A stretch of DNA of 64,000 nt from Pseudoruegeria sp. HB172150 (GCF_013184805.1 NZ_JAATNG010000002.1:1-64000), one strand, 5' to 3'. Numbered from the stretch's first letter, positions 36,421 to 45,724 are shown. Numbers and translations: made by a program. The notes: generated by a model from the sequence alone, not told the origin.

Positions 36421-38838
36421 TCAGCCGCGCGGCTTCGCGCGCAGGGTCGGGTCGGCCTGTGTCGGGTCTTCGGGCCAGGGATGCTTTGGATACTGGCCGC
36501 GCATGTCCTTGCGCACGTCGGCATAGGAGGTGGCCCAGAATCCCGGCAGATCCGTCGTCACCTGCACCGGACGCCGCGCGGGCGACAGGAGGGTGATCTT
36601 CAGCGGCAGCCATTGCGGTCCGATGACGGGGTGCTCCCTTACTCCGAACATCTCCTGTAGCCGCACCGCGATCTCCGGCGTGCCGCCGCCGTAGTCGATC
36701 GGCAACTTCCGCCCGAGTGGCGTTTCGAAATCCGGCGGAGCCAGCCGGTCCAGCTCCTGCTGCTGCGACCAGTCGAGCCTGGCTTTCAACGCATCGGATA
36801 TATCCAGACCTTCCAGCGACTTCCGCCCCGCAAGGTGCGGCAGCAGCCAGTCGTCCAGCGCCGCCGTCAGCCCGTCGCCCGAACAGTCGGGCAGGTCCAT
36901 GCCCTGGCTTCGCAGCAGTTCGATCCGCGCCTGCAGCCGGCGCGCCCGGTCATTCCATGGCAGTCCGAGATCCCGCACGGCATCGAGCAGGGCTGTCGCG
37001 TAGGCCGATGCGGGCGGGTTTTTCCAAATCCGGTCGTCGAGGACCAGCGCGCCGAAGCGTTCCTGGCGACGGGTCTCGACCCGGCGGTGTCGCTTCGACC
37101 AGCGGCAGATGTCGTGCCATTCGATCCGGTCGGCATAGAGCCCGCGCAATTCCGCCTCGGTCAGTGCCACCGCCTGCCGGATCTTTGCCTCTCGCCCCCC
37201 GCCCGACAGGTCTATCGCGACGATCAGCCGGCTGCCCGCCAGCGCGTCGCCGGGGTCCATCTCGGCCCCGGTGCCGCAGGAGAGCACCCAGCGCGGCGCG
37301 TCACCCGGGCGGCGCAGCCCGATCCGGTCGGGATAGGCGAGCGCGGCCTGTACGGACGGGGACAGTCCCTTGTCCGGGGTGTCGTTGGCGAGGCGGCGCA
37401 GACGCTTCGCCTCCGCCGCGATCCGCTCCAGCGCTGGCTTTCCCTTCGGGCGTTTCAGTGCCGCCAGCCGCAGCAGCAAATCCACACCCTCGCCGCGCAA
37501 AGGATCGCGATCGTTCAACAAAGAGGCGAGTTCAACTGCTCCGGATCCCGCAAAAAGCAACATATGTGCAAGCCGCGGATGCAGCGGCAGTGCCGCAAGA
37601 GCGCGCCCATGCTCGGTGATATGCCCCGATGTATCCATTGCCCCGAGCGCGGCGAGAAGTGTCCGCGCCTCGTCCAGCGCGCCCTGCGGCGGCGCGGTCA
37701 ACAGGGCCAGGTCGTCGACGCCCTGCACGCCCCAGAGTGCCAGCTCCAACGCCAGACCGCAGAGGTCGGCCGTGGAAATCTCCGGCGGCGGGAAGGGCAG
37801 CAGCCCGCCTTCCTCGCCCTTGGTCCACAACCGGTAGGACACCCCGGGCGCGACCCGCCCGGCGCGGCCGGCGCGCTGTGTCGCCTCGGCCCGCGTCACT
37901 CTCTCGGTCACAAGCCGCGTCATCCCGCGCCCTGGATCGAACCGCGCGCGCCGCGACCGGCCGCCGTCGACGACGACGCGGATGTCCTGGATTGTCAGCG
38001 CGGTCTCGGCGATGGAGGTTGCCAGCACCAGTTTCCGGCCCTTTGCCAGTGGTGCCACCGCCGCGCGCTGGGCTGAAAAGGGCAGGGCGCCGTAGAGTGG
38101 CTGCATCGTTACGCCCGGCAAGCGCCCGTCGAGGGCGGAGGCCACGCGCTGGATCTCGCCCTCGCCCGGCAGGAACGCCAGTATCCCGCCTTCGGTCTCC
38201 GCCGCAGCCTGTTCGATCAGCCCGGCCACCGACGCCTCGAACCGCGCGTCTTTTGCCGCCGGCCGTTCCAGCCAGCGGATGTCCACCTTATAGCTTCGTC
38301 CCTCAGATGTGATCACCGGTGCGTCCAGCATTCGTGCCACCGGTTCCGCGTCCAACGTCGCCGACATTGCCAGCACGATCAGGTCTGGGCGCAGGGCCGC
38401 GCGAACCTCCCACGCCAGGGCCAGTCCCACGTCGGCGTTCAGCGACCGCTCGTGAAACTCGTCGAAGATCAGCGCGCCGATGCCCGACAGCTCCGGGTCC
38501 GATTGCAGAATCCGTGTCAGGATCCCTTCGGTCACCACTTCGATCCGGGTCGCCTTTGTCACTTTCGTATCGCCGCGCATGCGATAGCCTACGGTTTGCC
38601 CGGTCTCTTCGCCCAGCACCTCGGCCATCCGCACCGCGGCGCCCCGCGCCGCCAGCCGCCGCGGCTCCAGCATCACGATCCGGCCCTTGGCCGGCAGCCC
38701 CGCCTCCAGCAACGCCAGCGGTACGCGCGTCGTCTTGCCTGCGCCCGGCGGCGCCTGCAGCACGGCGCGCCCCTGCGCCTTCAGGGCGTCCAGCAGGCGC
38801 GGCAGCGCCTCTTCGATGGGTAGCTCGGATGTCGTCAC
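36421..38838 (-). CDS. hrpB: ATP-dependent helicase HrpB
   Basis: This 805-residue DExH helicase has Walker A APPGAGKTT (29-37), the DEFHERS box, the SAT motif (MSATLDAEP) and the downstream ATQRAGRAGRVAPG motif VI. An HA2/OB region and the HrpB-specific C-domain (LEGLDISDALKARLDWSQQQ onward) give the normal family length. HrpB is a DEAH/RHA RNA helicase of unclear role in bacteria. The next gene upstream on the same strand ends 8 bases before its start. Confidence 0.93.
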   Translation of the reverse strand: MTTSELPIEEALPRLLDALKAQGRAVLQAPPGAGKTTRVPLALLEAGLPAKGRIVMLEPRRLAARGAAVRMAEVLGEETGQTVGYRMRGDTKVTKATRIEVVTEGILTRILQSDPELSGIGALIFDEFHERSLNADVGLALAWEVRAALRPDLIVLAMSATLDAEPVARMLDAPVITSEGRSYKVDIRWLERPAAKDARFEASVAGLIEQAAAETEGGILAFLPGEGEIQRVASALDGRLPGVTMQPLYGALPFSAQRAAVAPLAKGRKLVLATSIAETALTIQDIRVVVDGGRSRRARFDPGRGMTRLVTERVTRAEATQRAGRAGRVAPGVSYRLWTKGEEGGLLPFPPPEISTADLCGLALELALWGVQGVDDLALLTAPPQGALDEARTLLAALGAMDTSGHITEHGRALAALPLHPRLAHMLLFAGSGAVELASLLNDRDPLRGEGVDLLLRLAALKRPKGKPALERIAAEAKRLRRLANDTPDKGLSPSVQAALAYPDRIGLRRPGDAPRWVLSCGTGAEMDPGDALAGSRLIVAIDLSGGGREAKIRQAVALTEAELRGLYADRIEWHDICRWSKRHRRVETRRQERFGALVLDDRIWKNPPASAYATALLDAVRDLGLPWNDRARRLQARIELLRSQGMDLPDCSGDGLTAALDDWLLPHLAGRKSLEGLDISDALKARLDWSQQQELDRLAPPDFETPLGRKLPIDYGGGTPEIAVRLQEMFGVREHPVIGPQWLPLKITLLSPARRPVQVTTDLPGFWATSYADVRKDMRGQYPKHPWPEDPTQADPTLRAKPRG

Positions 38839-38846
38839 GCGCGACT

Positions 38847-39560
38847 TTATCGACGATGCAGGGTCACGACGCCATAGACGGAATCAACATCGACCCGCAC
38901 TAGCCGTAGCCGCCCGGCAGCATGCTCGTAAACCGCCGCCAACGAAAACGACCTCTGCCGCGCCATTTCATCCGCCGCGAACCCCTTCAGGCGGCGGTAT
39001 TCGCCGTAGCAGGTGACCAGATCGCCCTCCACCGCCGGCGCCCCCAGCCGCAGCATGCTGCGCCGTACCCCGTCAAACAGGAAATGCCTGCGGTTGCAGA
39101 TTGGACCGACCTGCCGGTCGCGCATCATGTCGAAAAGCACGGTCAGCGGATCCAGCGCGTCGCCCTGCAGGTGCGGCACCGGGCTGTCGGCCGCAGTCGC
39201 GGCCAGCGACCGGACACTCAGAACCTTCGGCACCCCGCTCCAGTACTCAATCACCGCCGACGACTGCCGCCGCCCGGTATTGATGCTTTCCTCGTAATGC
39301 CCGGGGATGTAGCCGTCCCTGAAAGGCTCCCCCTCGACCTTACCGCGATAGCTGAACGGGTGGATGCCCTCGGCCACGCCGACGCTGTTGATCGCGGCGC
39401 TCGCGGAATACCTTTCCTCGCTGCGCAGGCCACTCAGCCGGAGCGTGCCGATCGTGACCCCTCGCAGTCCGATCGTGAACTCCGCCACGGTCTCCTCGGC
39501 GCGCGCTGGCGCGGCAATCTGCAACAGGATCAGCAGCAGCGGCAGGATAAGGCGGGTCAT
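38847..39560 (-). CDS. DUF3108 periplasmic protein
   Basis: The 237-residue protein has a signal peptide (LILPLLLILLQIAAPARA). It then shows the DUF3108 pattern: AEFTIGLRGVTIGTLRLSGL, the GKVEGEPFRDGYIPGHYEES block, and VLFDMMRDRQVGPICNRRHF with DGVRR. The domain is an all-beta outer-surface or periplasmic fold without a proven role. Its stop lies 8 bases before the hrpB start, so the two are probably cotranscribed. Confidence 0.8.
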   Translation of the reverse strand: MTRLILPLLLILLQIAAPARAEETVAEFTIGLRGVTIGTLRLSGLRSEERYSASAAINSVGVAEGIHPFSYRGKVEGEPFRDGYIPGHYEESINTGRRQSSAVIEYWSGVPKVLSVRSLAATAADSPVPHLQGDALDPLTVLFDMMRDRQVGPICNRRHFLFDGVRRSMLRLGAPAVEGDLVTCYGEYRRLKGFAADEMARQRSFSLAAVYEHAAGRLRLVRVDVDSVYGVVTLHRR

Positions 39561-39644
39561 CGTCTGGACAATCCGGGGCTCTAGCAGGCAAGACAGGCGT
39601 CAGCCTGTCGGGTTTGAGGACAGGGTACAAGATTCGGGGCCGGG

Positions 39645-40628
39645 ATGGCACAACTCGACATCAGGGATCTTTCCGGCCGCATCATGGCCGGAGAAAGGCG
39701 TGCACTGGCCCGGGCCATCACTCTTGTCGAAAGCCGCCGCGACGATCATCGGGATGCCGCGGCCGAGCTGCTCGAGGCGCTGGCCACCGACCGCGAGGCG
39801 CTGCGCATCGGCCTGTCGGGAACGCCCGGCGTCGGCAAGTCGACCTTTATCGAGGCTTTCGGCTGCATGCTGACGGGGCAGGGCAAGAAGGTCGCCGTTC
39901 TCGCCGTCGATCCGTCCTCCGCCCGCTCCGGCGGCTCGATCCTGGGCGACAAAACCCGGATGGAAAAGCTGTCCCGCGATCCCAATGCCTTTATCCGCCC
40001 GTCCCCGGCACAGTCGCAGCTGGGCGGCGTGGCACGGCGCACGCGAGAGGTCATCCAGCTCTGCGAGGCGGCGGGCCATGACGCGGTGTTGATCGAAACC
40101 GTTGGCGTCGGCCAGTCAGAGACGATGGTGGCCGAGATGGTTGACGTCTTCGTTCTGCTGCTGGCACCTGCCGGCGGCGACGAGTTGCAGGGCGTCAAGC
40201 GCGGGATCATGGAGATTGCAGACCTGATTCTGGTGAACAAGGCCGATGGCGACCTTGAACCGGCAGCCACCCGCACCTGCGCCGACTATGCCGGTGCGCT
40301 GCGGCTGCTGCGCAAGCGGGCGCAGGACCCGCCCGGCTTTCCCAAGGCGCTGAAGGTCTCGGCCCTTACCGGAGCCGGCATGGAACGGGCCTGGGTCGAG
40401 ATGCGGGACCTCGCCACGTGGCGGCAGGAGCGCGGCCACTGGCAGGCCCGCCGCCGTACCCAGGCGCGCCATTGGTTCGAGGAAGAGGTGCGGCAGGGTC
40501 TTTTGGCTCGGCTGGCCGCCGATCCCGATACGCGTAAGCTGATGACCGAACTCGGCGAGTCGGTGGCGCGCGGTGATACCAGTGTACCTGCCGCTGCGCA
40601 GCAATTGCTGGACCGCTTCAGCCGCTAA
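39645..40628 (+). CDS. meaB: Methylmalonyl-CoA mutase-associated GTPase MeaB
   Basis: This 327-residue G3E P-loop GTPase guards adenosylcobalamin loading of methylmalonyl-CoA mutase. The P-loop GTPGVGKST is at 59-67, DPSSARSGGSILGDKTRM forms the following switch region, and NKADGD gives the guanine specificity. The metal/switch block ETVGVGQSE is intact. The ArgK name used in older annotations refers to the same family. No mutase gene lies in the window. Confidence 0.93.
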   Translation: MAQLDIRDLSGRIMAGERRALARAITLVESRRDDHRDAAAELLEALATDREALRIGLSGTPGVGKSTFIEAFGCMLTGQGKKVAVLAVDPSSARSGGSILGDKTRMEKLSRDPNAFIRPSPAQSQLGGVARRTREVIQLCEAAGHDAVLIETVGVGQSETMVAEMVDVFVLLLAPAGGDELQGVKRGIMEIADLILVNKADGDLEPAATRTCADYAGALRLLRKRAQDPPGFPKALKVSALTGAGMERAWVEMRDLATWRQERGHWQARRRTQARHWFEEEVRQGLLARLAADPDTRKLMTELGESVARGDTSVPAAAQQLLDRFSR

Positions 40629-40688
40629 AGCGACAACGCTATTAAAGATACTTAACATCACAAGGGTGTGAAATGTCGGTCGCGGGCT

Positions 40689-40718
40689 TTGGCATATTTA
40701 TATTGTGTACAATATAGC
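40689..40718 (+). promoter_or_regulatory. ohr promoter with OhrR-type palindromic operator
   Basis: A possible -35 TTGGCA (40689-40694) and -10 TATAGC (40713-40718) are 18 bases apart. Between and over the -10 lies a perfect palindrome, TATATTGT-GT-ACAATATA (40699-40716). OhrR repressors are known to bind AT-rich TACAAT-type palindromes, and the gene downstream is ohr with ohrR behind it. Confidence 0.7.
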
Positions 40719-40752
40719 TGCTTACCATTAAATAGCCCACACGGAGACTCCC

Positions 40753-41175
40753 ATGAGCACCTACGAAACCACGGTTACCGCCACCGGCGGTCGCAATGGC
40801 CATATCGAGAGCAGCGACGGCTTTCTGTCGCTGGACCTCGTCCTTCCGCAGGCGATGGGCGGCGAGGGTGGCGCGAGCAATCCCGAACAGCTCTTCGCCG
40901 GCGGCTACGCAGCCTGCTTTGGCAGTGCCATCATGGGCGTCGCGAAAAAGCACAAGGCAGAGTTGTCTGGCGATGATGTGACGGTCAATGCCAAGGTCGG
41001 CGTTGGCCCGAACGGCACGGGTGGATTCGGCCTGACCGTGAAGCTAGAAACCGAGATCAAGGGCGTAGATCAGGCGACCGCAGAAGCCGTCGTCGAATCC
41101 GCCCACAAGATCTGCCCATATTCCAACGCGACGCGTGGTAACGTAGACGTGGAACTGGTGACCAAGGCTGTGTGA
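40753..41175 (+). CDS. ohr: Organic hydroperoxide resistance protein Ohr
   Basis: This 140-residue OsmC/Ohr peroxidase reduces organic hydroperoxides with lipoamide-linked thiols. The catalytic pair is Cys55 (GGYAACFGSA) and Cys121 (KICPYSNATRGNVDVEL), both in family context. The length fits Ohr rather than OsmC. A palindromic operator overlaps the promoter, and the likely repressor gene ohrR starts 6 bases after its stop. Confidence 0.95.
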   Translation: MSTYETTVTATGGRNGHIESSDGFLSLDLVLPQAMGGEGGASNPEQLFAGGYAACFGSAIMGVAKKHKAELSGDDVTVNAKVGVGPNGTGGFGLTVKLETEIKGVDQATAEAVVESAHKICPYSNATRGNVDVELVTKAV

Positions 41176-41181
41176 CACGCG

Positions 41182-41652
41182 ATGGACAAGTTCGACCCGC
41201 TGACGCTGGACCGTCAGATATGCTTCCCGCTCTATGCGGCGTCGAACTTATTGACCCGCAAGTACCGAGAGGTACTTGCGCCGCTGGGCCTGACCTATCC
41301 GCAATACCTGGTCATGCTGGTCCTGTGGGAAAGGGCCCCACGCTCTGTTGGTGAGTTGGGTGAAAAGTTGCACCTCGACAGCGGCACGCTGACGCCGCTT
41401 CTGAAACGCATGGAGGCGGCAGGCCATGTCCGCCGCAGCCGCGATCCGCGGGACGAACGCAGGGTTCAGGTGGAACTGACCGACGCGGGCCGCGCGCTGA
41501 AAGAAAAGGCCGCGCATGTGCCGGAAACCCTGTTCGGCGCCTTCGGCATGACGGCCGAGGAAATTGAGGATCTGCGCATCAAGGTGCAGGGCGTGGTTCG
41601 CCATCTCTCCGACGCCGAAACGGATGAGGCGTCGGAGAGACAATCCGCTTGA
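41182..41652 (+). CDS. ohrR: MarR-family peroxide sensor OhrR
   Basis: This 156-residue protein has the MarR winged helix (LGEKLHLDSGTLTPLLKRMEA, then RSRDPRDERRVQVELTDAG). Cys14, in LDRQICFPLYAASN, is the conserved sensor cysteine of OhrR: oxidation by organic hydroperoxide frees the operator. It is the second gene of the ohr operon, so it probably represses its own promoter at 40689-40718. Confidence 0.92.
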   Translation: MDKFDPLTLDRQICFPLYAASNLLTRKYREVLAPLGLTYPQYLVMLVLWERAPRSVGELGEKLHLDSGTLTPLLKRMEAAGHVRRSRDPRDERRVQVELTDAGRALKEKAAHVPETLFGAFGMTAEEIEDLRIKVQGVVRHLSDAETDEASERQSA

Positions 41653-41744
41653 CGCCAAGGGTCAATTGCCCTTAAAGCACCCGAACCGAATTCGAGGCGC
41701 TGCTTTTGCGGCGCCTGTCCGTATTAAGCTCGAGGAAGAAACCC

Positions 41745-42032
41745 ATGTCGCGCCGCTGCGAACTGACCGGTAAGGGCCCCATGGTTGGCAACAATGTCAG
41801 CCACGCGAACAACAAGACCAAGCGCCGGTTCCTGCCGAACCTGAACGACGTGTCGCTGATGTCCGAAACGCTGGGCCGCCCGGTCAAGCTGCGGATCTCG
41901 GCCTCGGCCCTGCGCACGGTGGACCACCGTGGCGGGATCGATGCGTTCCTGGCGAAAGCCAAGGACGCCGACCTGTCGCCGAACGCGCTGAAGATCAAGA
42001 AAGAGATCGCGAAGGCGCAAGCTACCGCCTGA
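41745..42032 (+). CDS. rpmB: 50S ribosomal protein L28
   Basis: The 95-residue L28 starts [20 protein letters not shown] and contains [17 protein letters not shown]. It is of the single-cysteine type rather than the four-Cys zinc type. An earlier in-frame ATG (41706) would add 13 residues that do not belong to the family; AAGAAACCC precedes the ATG at 41745. The gene stands alone, not beside rpmG as in many bacteria. Confidence 0.95.
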   Translation: MSRRCELTGKGPMVGNNVSHANNKTKRRFLPNLNDVSLMSETLGRPVKLRISASALRTVDHRGGIDAFLAKAKDADLSPNALKIKKEIAKAQATA

Positions 42033-42150
42033 TCACCTCGCCGACCGATTCGCGAATGGCCCTGTCCCTCCTGGACGTGGCTGTTTCGTTTTGTCACGTT
42101 CGATGCGGCCACGCTTGCCGTCGGCTGAGCCCCGTGCGAAGAAGCGCGCG

Positions 42151-42498
42151 ATGACCCTGCTGCGCCCTATCCTGGCGATCTGCCTTGCGCTCGTGCTTGC
42201 CGTGACAAGCGGCGCCGCGATTCTGGCACGGGGCCAGACCATGGCGGCGGGACAAGCGGTCATCTGCATCGGCAATACCGTGGTGACGGTGTCCGTCGAT
42301 GCGAACGGGCAGCCGGTTGAACAGGAACATGTCTGCCCCGACTATCTGGCCGCCATGCTGTCCTGGGTGGACTCGCCGTCGGCCGTCACCGCCCTTCCGA
42401 CGGCCGTACGGGTGCAGACAAATCGCCCCGAGATCAAGCGCTCCGAGCCATCCTGGCCGCCGGTCTCCCAACAGGCCCGTGCACCGCCGTTTGTGTGA
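42151..42498 (+). CDS. Small signal-peptide protein upstream of a copper chaperone gene
   Basis: This 115-residue protein has an N-terminal hydrophobic segment (ILAICLALVLAVTSGAAILA) and two cysteines set in AVICIGNTVVTVSVDANGQP and EQEHVCPDYL. The layout resembles small DUF2946-like copper-linked proteins, but I am not sure of the family. The ATG at 42151 gives a clean signal peptide; an upstream in-frame start adds a charged stretch. It ends 40 bases before the PCuAC chaperone gene, so a shared role in copper supply is plausible. Confidence 0.5.
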   Translation: MTLLRPILAICLALVLAVTSGAAILARGQTMAAGQAVICIGNTVVTVSVDANGQPVEQEHVCPDYLAAMLSWVDSPSAVTALPTAVRVQTNRPEIKRSEPSWPPVSQQARAPPFV

Positions 42499-42538
42499 CC
42501 ACTTCCCGATCACACAAACCACTGCACAGGAGCCTGAA

Positions 42539-42970
42539 ATGAACCTGAAATCCGTACTGTTCGCCGGCGTGGCATTGCTCGCCGCCGGTCCCGCACTGGC
42601 CGAAATCACCATCGAAGACGCGTATCTGCGCACGGCGGGCCCGACCGCGTCGAACGGCGCCGCCTTCATGGTCATCCACAATACCGGTGAGGAGGATGAC
42701 CGCCTGATCGGCGCCACCTCAGACATCGCCGCTAAGGTGGAACTGCACACCCACATGGACATGGGCAACGGCGTCATGCAGATGACCCATGTGGAGGAAG
42801 GCTTTCCGATCCCTGCCGAGGGCGAGCATGCGATGGAACGCGGCGGCGATCACGTCATGCTGATGGGCATCGGAAAAGAACTGCCTGAGGGGGCGGTGGT
42901 CTCCGTGACGCTGACATTCGAGCATGCCGGGGACATCACGGTCGAGATACCGGTCGACCGAAGCCGGTAG
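42539..42970 (+). CDS. PCuAC-type periplasmic copper chaperone
   Basis: The 143-residue protein has a signal peptide (1-21, ending GPALA). The copper-binding set spreads over KVELHTHM, GVMQMTHV and GGDHVMLMG, with His70/His72, Met80/Met82, His105 and Met107 as candidate ligands. PCuAC proteins carry Cu(I) to the CuA or CuB site of cytochrome oxidase with Sco-type partners. A good terminator (42994-43022) follows, so it ends its operon. Confidence 0.9.
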   Translation: MNLKSVLFAGVALLAAGPALAEITIEDAYLRTAGPTASNGAAFMVIHNTGEEDDRLIGATSDIAAKVELHTHMDMGNGVMQMTHVEEGFPIPAEGEHAMERGGDHVMLMGIGKELPEGAVVSVTLTFEHAGDITVEIPVDRSR

Positions 42971-42993
42971 GCGTTGGGACGACACCGCGTCTG

Positions 42994-43022
42994 GCTGGGG
43001 GCGTTGTTCCCCAGCTTCTTTC
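42994..43022 (+). terminator. Terminator after the PCuAC gene, in repeat copy D
   Basis: GCTGGGG/CCCCAGC (42994-43000, 43009-43015; 8-base loop) is followed by TTCTTTCCTCTT. The bases behind it, CCGGCTTAAGTATTCCC (43028-43044), resemble the CTTCTGGCTTAAAATATCCC core of the repeat family, so this is a diverged member used as a terminator. Confidence 0.7.
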
Positions 43023-43057
43023 CTCTTCCGGCTTAAGTATTCCCAACCGGCCGAGAG

Positions 43058-43792
43058 TCAGGGTAGCCAACCGTCGATCATCTCGGCCAGACTGCTTGGC
43101 TGTGAGATCTGCGGCACATGCCCGCTGTCGACCTCCTTGACGGTCAGGTTCTTCACGCCGACGCACATGAGCCACTGGGCTTCCGGTATGACCGAGCGGT
43201 CCTGTCGCGCCAGCACGTATAGCTTCGGTAGCGCTGTGAAAGCCAGTCCAGTCTGCGATGTCATGCGGTACCCTGCCGCCGGTTGGGGTGTCAGCCGCGC
43301 CGCTGCCGTCTCGGCGTCGCCCTGCGGCAGGTCCTGGAAGAAGAACCGGATCGCGGCGTCGGGCGGCACCGTCGAGGTGCGGCCATCCACGGACGGAACG
43401 ATATACGGTGTCACGCCGAATCGCTTCCCCGGCCCTGCGACCGTTTCCTGGATGTCGTCGAAGCTCTTGCCGTCGGGCAGCAGCATCCCAGCGATCCAGA
43501 TTCCTTGCGACACCCGGTCGCCGAAGTACTCTGCGCCCGCCGTCATCAGCATCCCGCCTCCGGAATGACCGACCAAAGCCACCGGCCCGTCACCGATGGC
43601 GTCGTCGAGGCATTTCAGATAATCCTCCGCAGCAACGTTTTCCGGGGCGATCGGGTGGTGGCCGTTGCCCGGCAGTTCCAGCGCCACGGCCTTTCGCCCT
43701 CGCACCGCGAGTTCAGGCACCAGCTTGTCCCAGACCCATCCGCCTGCCCAGGCGCCGTGGATCAGGATCAGCCTGTCAGGACGCTGCTGCAT
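43058..43792 (-). CDS. Alpha/beta hydrolase (salicylate-esterase-like)
   Basis: This 244-residue protein has the oxyanion loop LIHGAWAGGWVWDKLVPEL and the nucleophile elbow VGHSGGGML with Ser77. A C-terminal VDSGHVPQISQP carries the catalytic His. The pattern resembles plant methyl-salicylate esterase-type hydrolases. Its ATG lies 17 bases inside the upstream oxygenase gene, so it belongs to the same minus-strand operon as the two oxygenases and may act on their product. Confidence 0.75.
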   Translation of the reverse strand: MQQRPDRLILIHGAWAGGWVWDKLVPELAVRGRKAVALELPGNGHHPIAPENVAAEDYLKCLDDAIGDGPVALVGHSGGGMLMTAGAEYFGDRVSQGIWIAGMLLPDGKSFDDIQETVAGPGKRFGVTPYIVPSVDGRTSTVPPDAAIRFFFQDLPQGDAETAAARLTPQPAAGYRMTSQTGLAFTALPKLYVLARQDRSVIPEAQWLMCVGVKNLTVKEVDSGHVPQISQPSSLAEMIDGWLP

Positions 43793-44729
43793 AGGTGCGG
43801 TCGTACATCGCGCGCAGGTGGTCCAGAACGGTTACAGTCGGATATTTCGGCATGTCGCCCTCCCCGAGGCAGGTCGGGATGCAGGACACCTCCGTATCCG
43901 GGTTTCCGGTATAGAAGAAAGGTACTGAATAGCGCTCTTTCCCCGACCTGTTGATCACGCGGTGAAGTGTGGACGCGTAGCGGTCGTTGGTCCAGCGGGA
44001 GATCATGTCGCCGAGGTTCACGACATAGGCGCCGGGCACCGGAGGCGCCTCGATCCAGCCCTTGCCGTGCGGGTCCTTCACCTGCAGCCCGCCATTGTCG
44101 TCCTGCAGCAGGATCGTCAGCCCGCCGAAATCCGTATGCGCGCCGGCGCCCATCTCGTCGGGCACTTCGGGGCGCGCCGGCGGATAGTGCAGCAGCCGCA
44201 CAGTTCCCATCGGCTGCGTAGTGAAGCCGGCGAAATAGTCCTCGTCGATGTCCAGCGACAGCGCCATGCCGCGCATCAAAGTGGCCGACACCACTGTCAG
44301 GGCGGCGTAATAGGCCATCATCGTCGGCCGGAAGCCGGGCAGACCCATCGGCCACTGGTTCGGCCCGTGATTGAACTTGCCCGCCTGCACGCGCGGGTCC
44401 AGTGCGGTCAACTCGTCGCCGATGTAATAGCCTTCCTTGCGGTCCGGCATTGCACCGGGCTGCAGAGTTTGTCCGCCCAGATGCTCATATCCCCGGTTGC
44501 AAGGAGAGTTCACCTTGTCCACCGCCAGCTTGGCGGTCATCGGCAGGTCGAACAGCGCCTTCGTCTGTTCCATCACCGCCTCGATCAGCCCTGATGGCAC
44601 GCCGTGGCCGGTACAGTAGAAGAACCCGTGCTCAAGGCAGGCCGCGCGCAAATCCTCCCCCACGGCGCGCCGCGCCGTGGGGGAGGGGGACGAAAGCCCC
44701 GATATGTCGATAACGGGAAGGCCCATCAT
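43776..44729 (-). CDS. Isopenicillin-N-synthase-like 2OG-Fe(II) oxygenase A
   Basis: This 317-residue oxygenase has the complete facial triad: His198 and Asp200 (AGAHTDFGG) and His256 (LHRVINRS), with the RxS motif Arg266-Tyr-Ser268 for 2-oxoglutarate. It starts in ATGA overlap with the stop of the upstream sister gene. It is only modestly like oxygenase B in length and detail, so they probably have different steps. The cluster context (8-oxopurine deaminase, transporter) suggests a role in purine-like ring oxidation, which is inference. Confidence 0.8.
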   Translation of the reverse strand: MMGLPVIDISGLSSPSPTARRAVGEDLRAACLEHGFFYCTGHGVPSGLIEAVMEQTKALFDLPMTAKLAVDKVNSPCNRGYEHLGGQTLQPGAMPDRKEGYYIGDELTALDPRVQAGKFNHGPNQWPMGLPGFRPTMMAYYAALTVVSATLMRGMALSLDIDEDYFAGFTTQPMGTVRLLHYPPARPEVPDEMGAGAHTDFGGLTILLQDDNGGLQVKDPHGKGWIEAPPVPGAYVVNLGDMISRWTNDRYASTLHRVINRSGKERYSVPFFYTGNPDTEVSCIPTCLGEGDMPKYPTVTVLDHLRAMYDRTYAAAS

Positions 44730-45724
44730 TTCTTCCCGAAGTTCGCGCCGAGCCGCATCTGGATATAGTCATGTGCCTTCATCGGCTCGTATTTGCCCTC
44801 GGGCCCGGCCAGTACGGTGTCGGTGTTGGCTTGGGCAAAATAGGCGATGGAATAGCGCGGGCCGAGGTATTCGTCCGGCTTCGGCATTCGCACCCGGTGC
44901 AGGTTTGATAGCAGCTTGTCGTCGGACCACCGCATCAGCATGTCGCCGATATTGCAGGTGATCACCCCCTGCAGCGGCGGCACATCCGTCCAGGCGATGG
45001 CGCGGCCCTGGCTGTCCTTCCCGGGGCAAAGCTGCAGCCCGCCCTGACCCGCCTTCTGGTGCAACAGCGTCAGGCAGTCGAAATCCGTATGCGCCCCCGC
45101 GCGCCAGAACTTGAAGTCTTCCGGTTTCGCATCCTCCATCCCCAGGTAATGAATCAGCCGCAATGTCGACTGGTACTCGGGCACCAGCGGATCGTGCCCG
45201 TCAGTGAAGAAATCCGGCCCGAACCCCAGCTTGTCGGCGAAACAGGACAGGACCCGCATCGCCACCGCCCAGTTATGCCGCTCGAAGGCCAGCATCGTGG
45301 CCTTGAACCCTTCCAGTTCGGCGCCCGTGGGCCACAGCTTCGACATTCGCGGCAGGGTGATCTGGTAGCTTTCCTTCTGGTCCGCCGTCCCGGTCGAAGG
45401 GCGCACCTGCGCCTTGTATTCCCAGCCGGCATTGGTGCCGGGCTTCAGCGGGTACTGTGCCTTTACTTCTTCGGGCAGTTCGAAGAACCCGGCCGACGCC
45501 TCGAAGGCCTGATCCACCAGTTCCTGCGGGATGCCGTGGTTGAAGAGTTGGAAGAACCCGATCTCTGTCGCGGCTTTCCACAATTCCTCGGCGATCTCGG
45601 GTTTCCGGTTCCAGAAATCCGACATGTCGATCTGCGGGATGTCCCGCTCGACCTCTTCGCCATAGCCGCCGATCCTGGTTTCCTTGTTCAGCTCGGCGAG
45701 GCCGTAGGTTTTTTCAGTGCTCAT
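44726..45724 (-). CDS. Isopenicillin-N-synthase-like 2OG-Fe(II) oxygenase B
   Basis: This 332-residue oxygenase has the triad His212, Asp214 (GAHTDFDCLTLL) and His276 (LHRVRMPKPDEY), with Arg290-Tyr-Ser292 for 2-oxoglutarate. The N-terminal DIPQIDMSDFW and FFQLFNHGIP are family marks. The ATG at 45724 was chosen because codons before it have no family-like sequence. It is followed directly by oxygenase A. Tandem, unequal copies suggest an old duplication with separate substrates. Confidence 0.82.
   Translation of the reverse strand: MSTEKTYGLAELNKETRIGGYGEEVERDIPQIDMSDFWNRKPEIAEELWKAATEIGFFQLFNHGIPQELVDQAFEASAGFFELPEEVKAQYPLKPGTNAGWEYKAQVRPSTGTADQKESYQITLPRMSKLWPTGAELEGFKATMLAFERHNWAVAMRVLSCFADKLGFGPDFFTDGHDPLVPEYQSTLRLIHYLGMEDAKPEDFKFWRAGAHTDFDCLTLLHQKAGQGGLQLCPGKDSQGRAIAWTDVPPLQGVITCNIGDMLMRWSDDKLLSNLHRVRMPKPDEYLGPRYSIAYFAQANTDTVLAGPEGKYEPMKAHDYIQMRLGANFGKK

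Noticed and set aside
42091-42150. Longer start for the small secreted protein at 42091
   Set aside because: The added 20 residues are Arg/Lys-rich and precede a clear signal peptide that begins at 42151.
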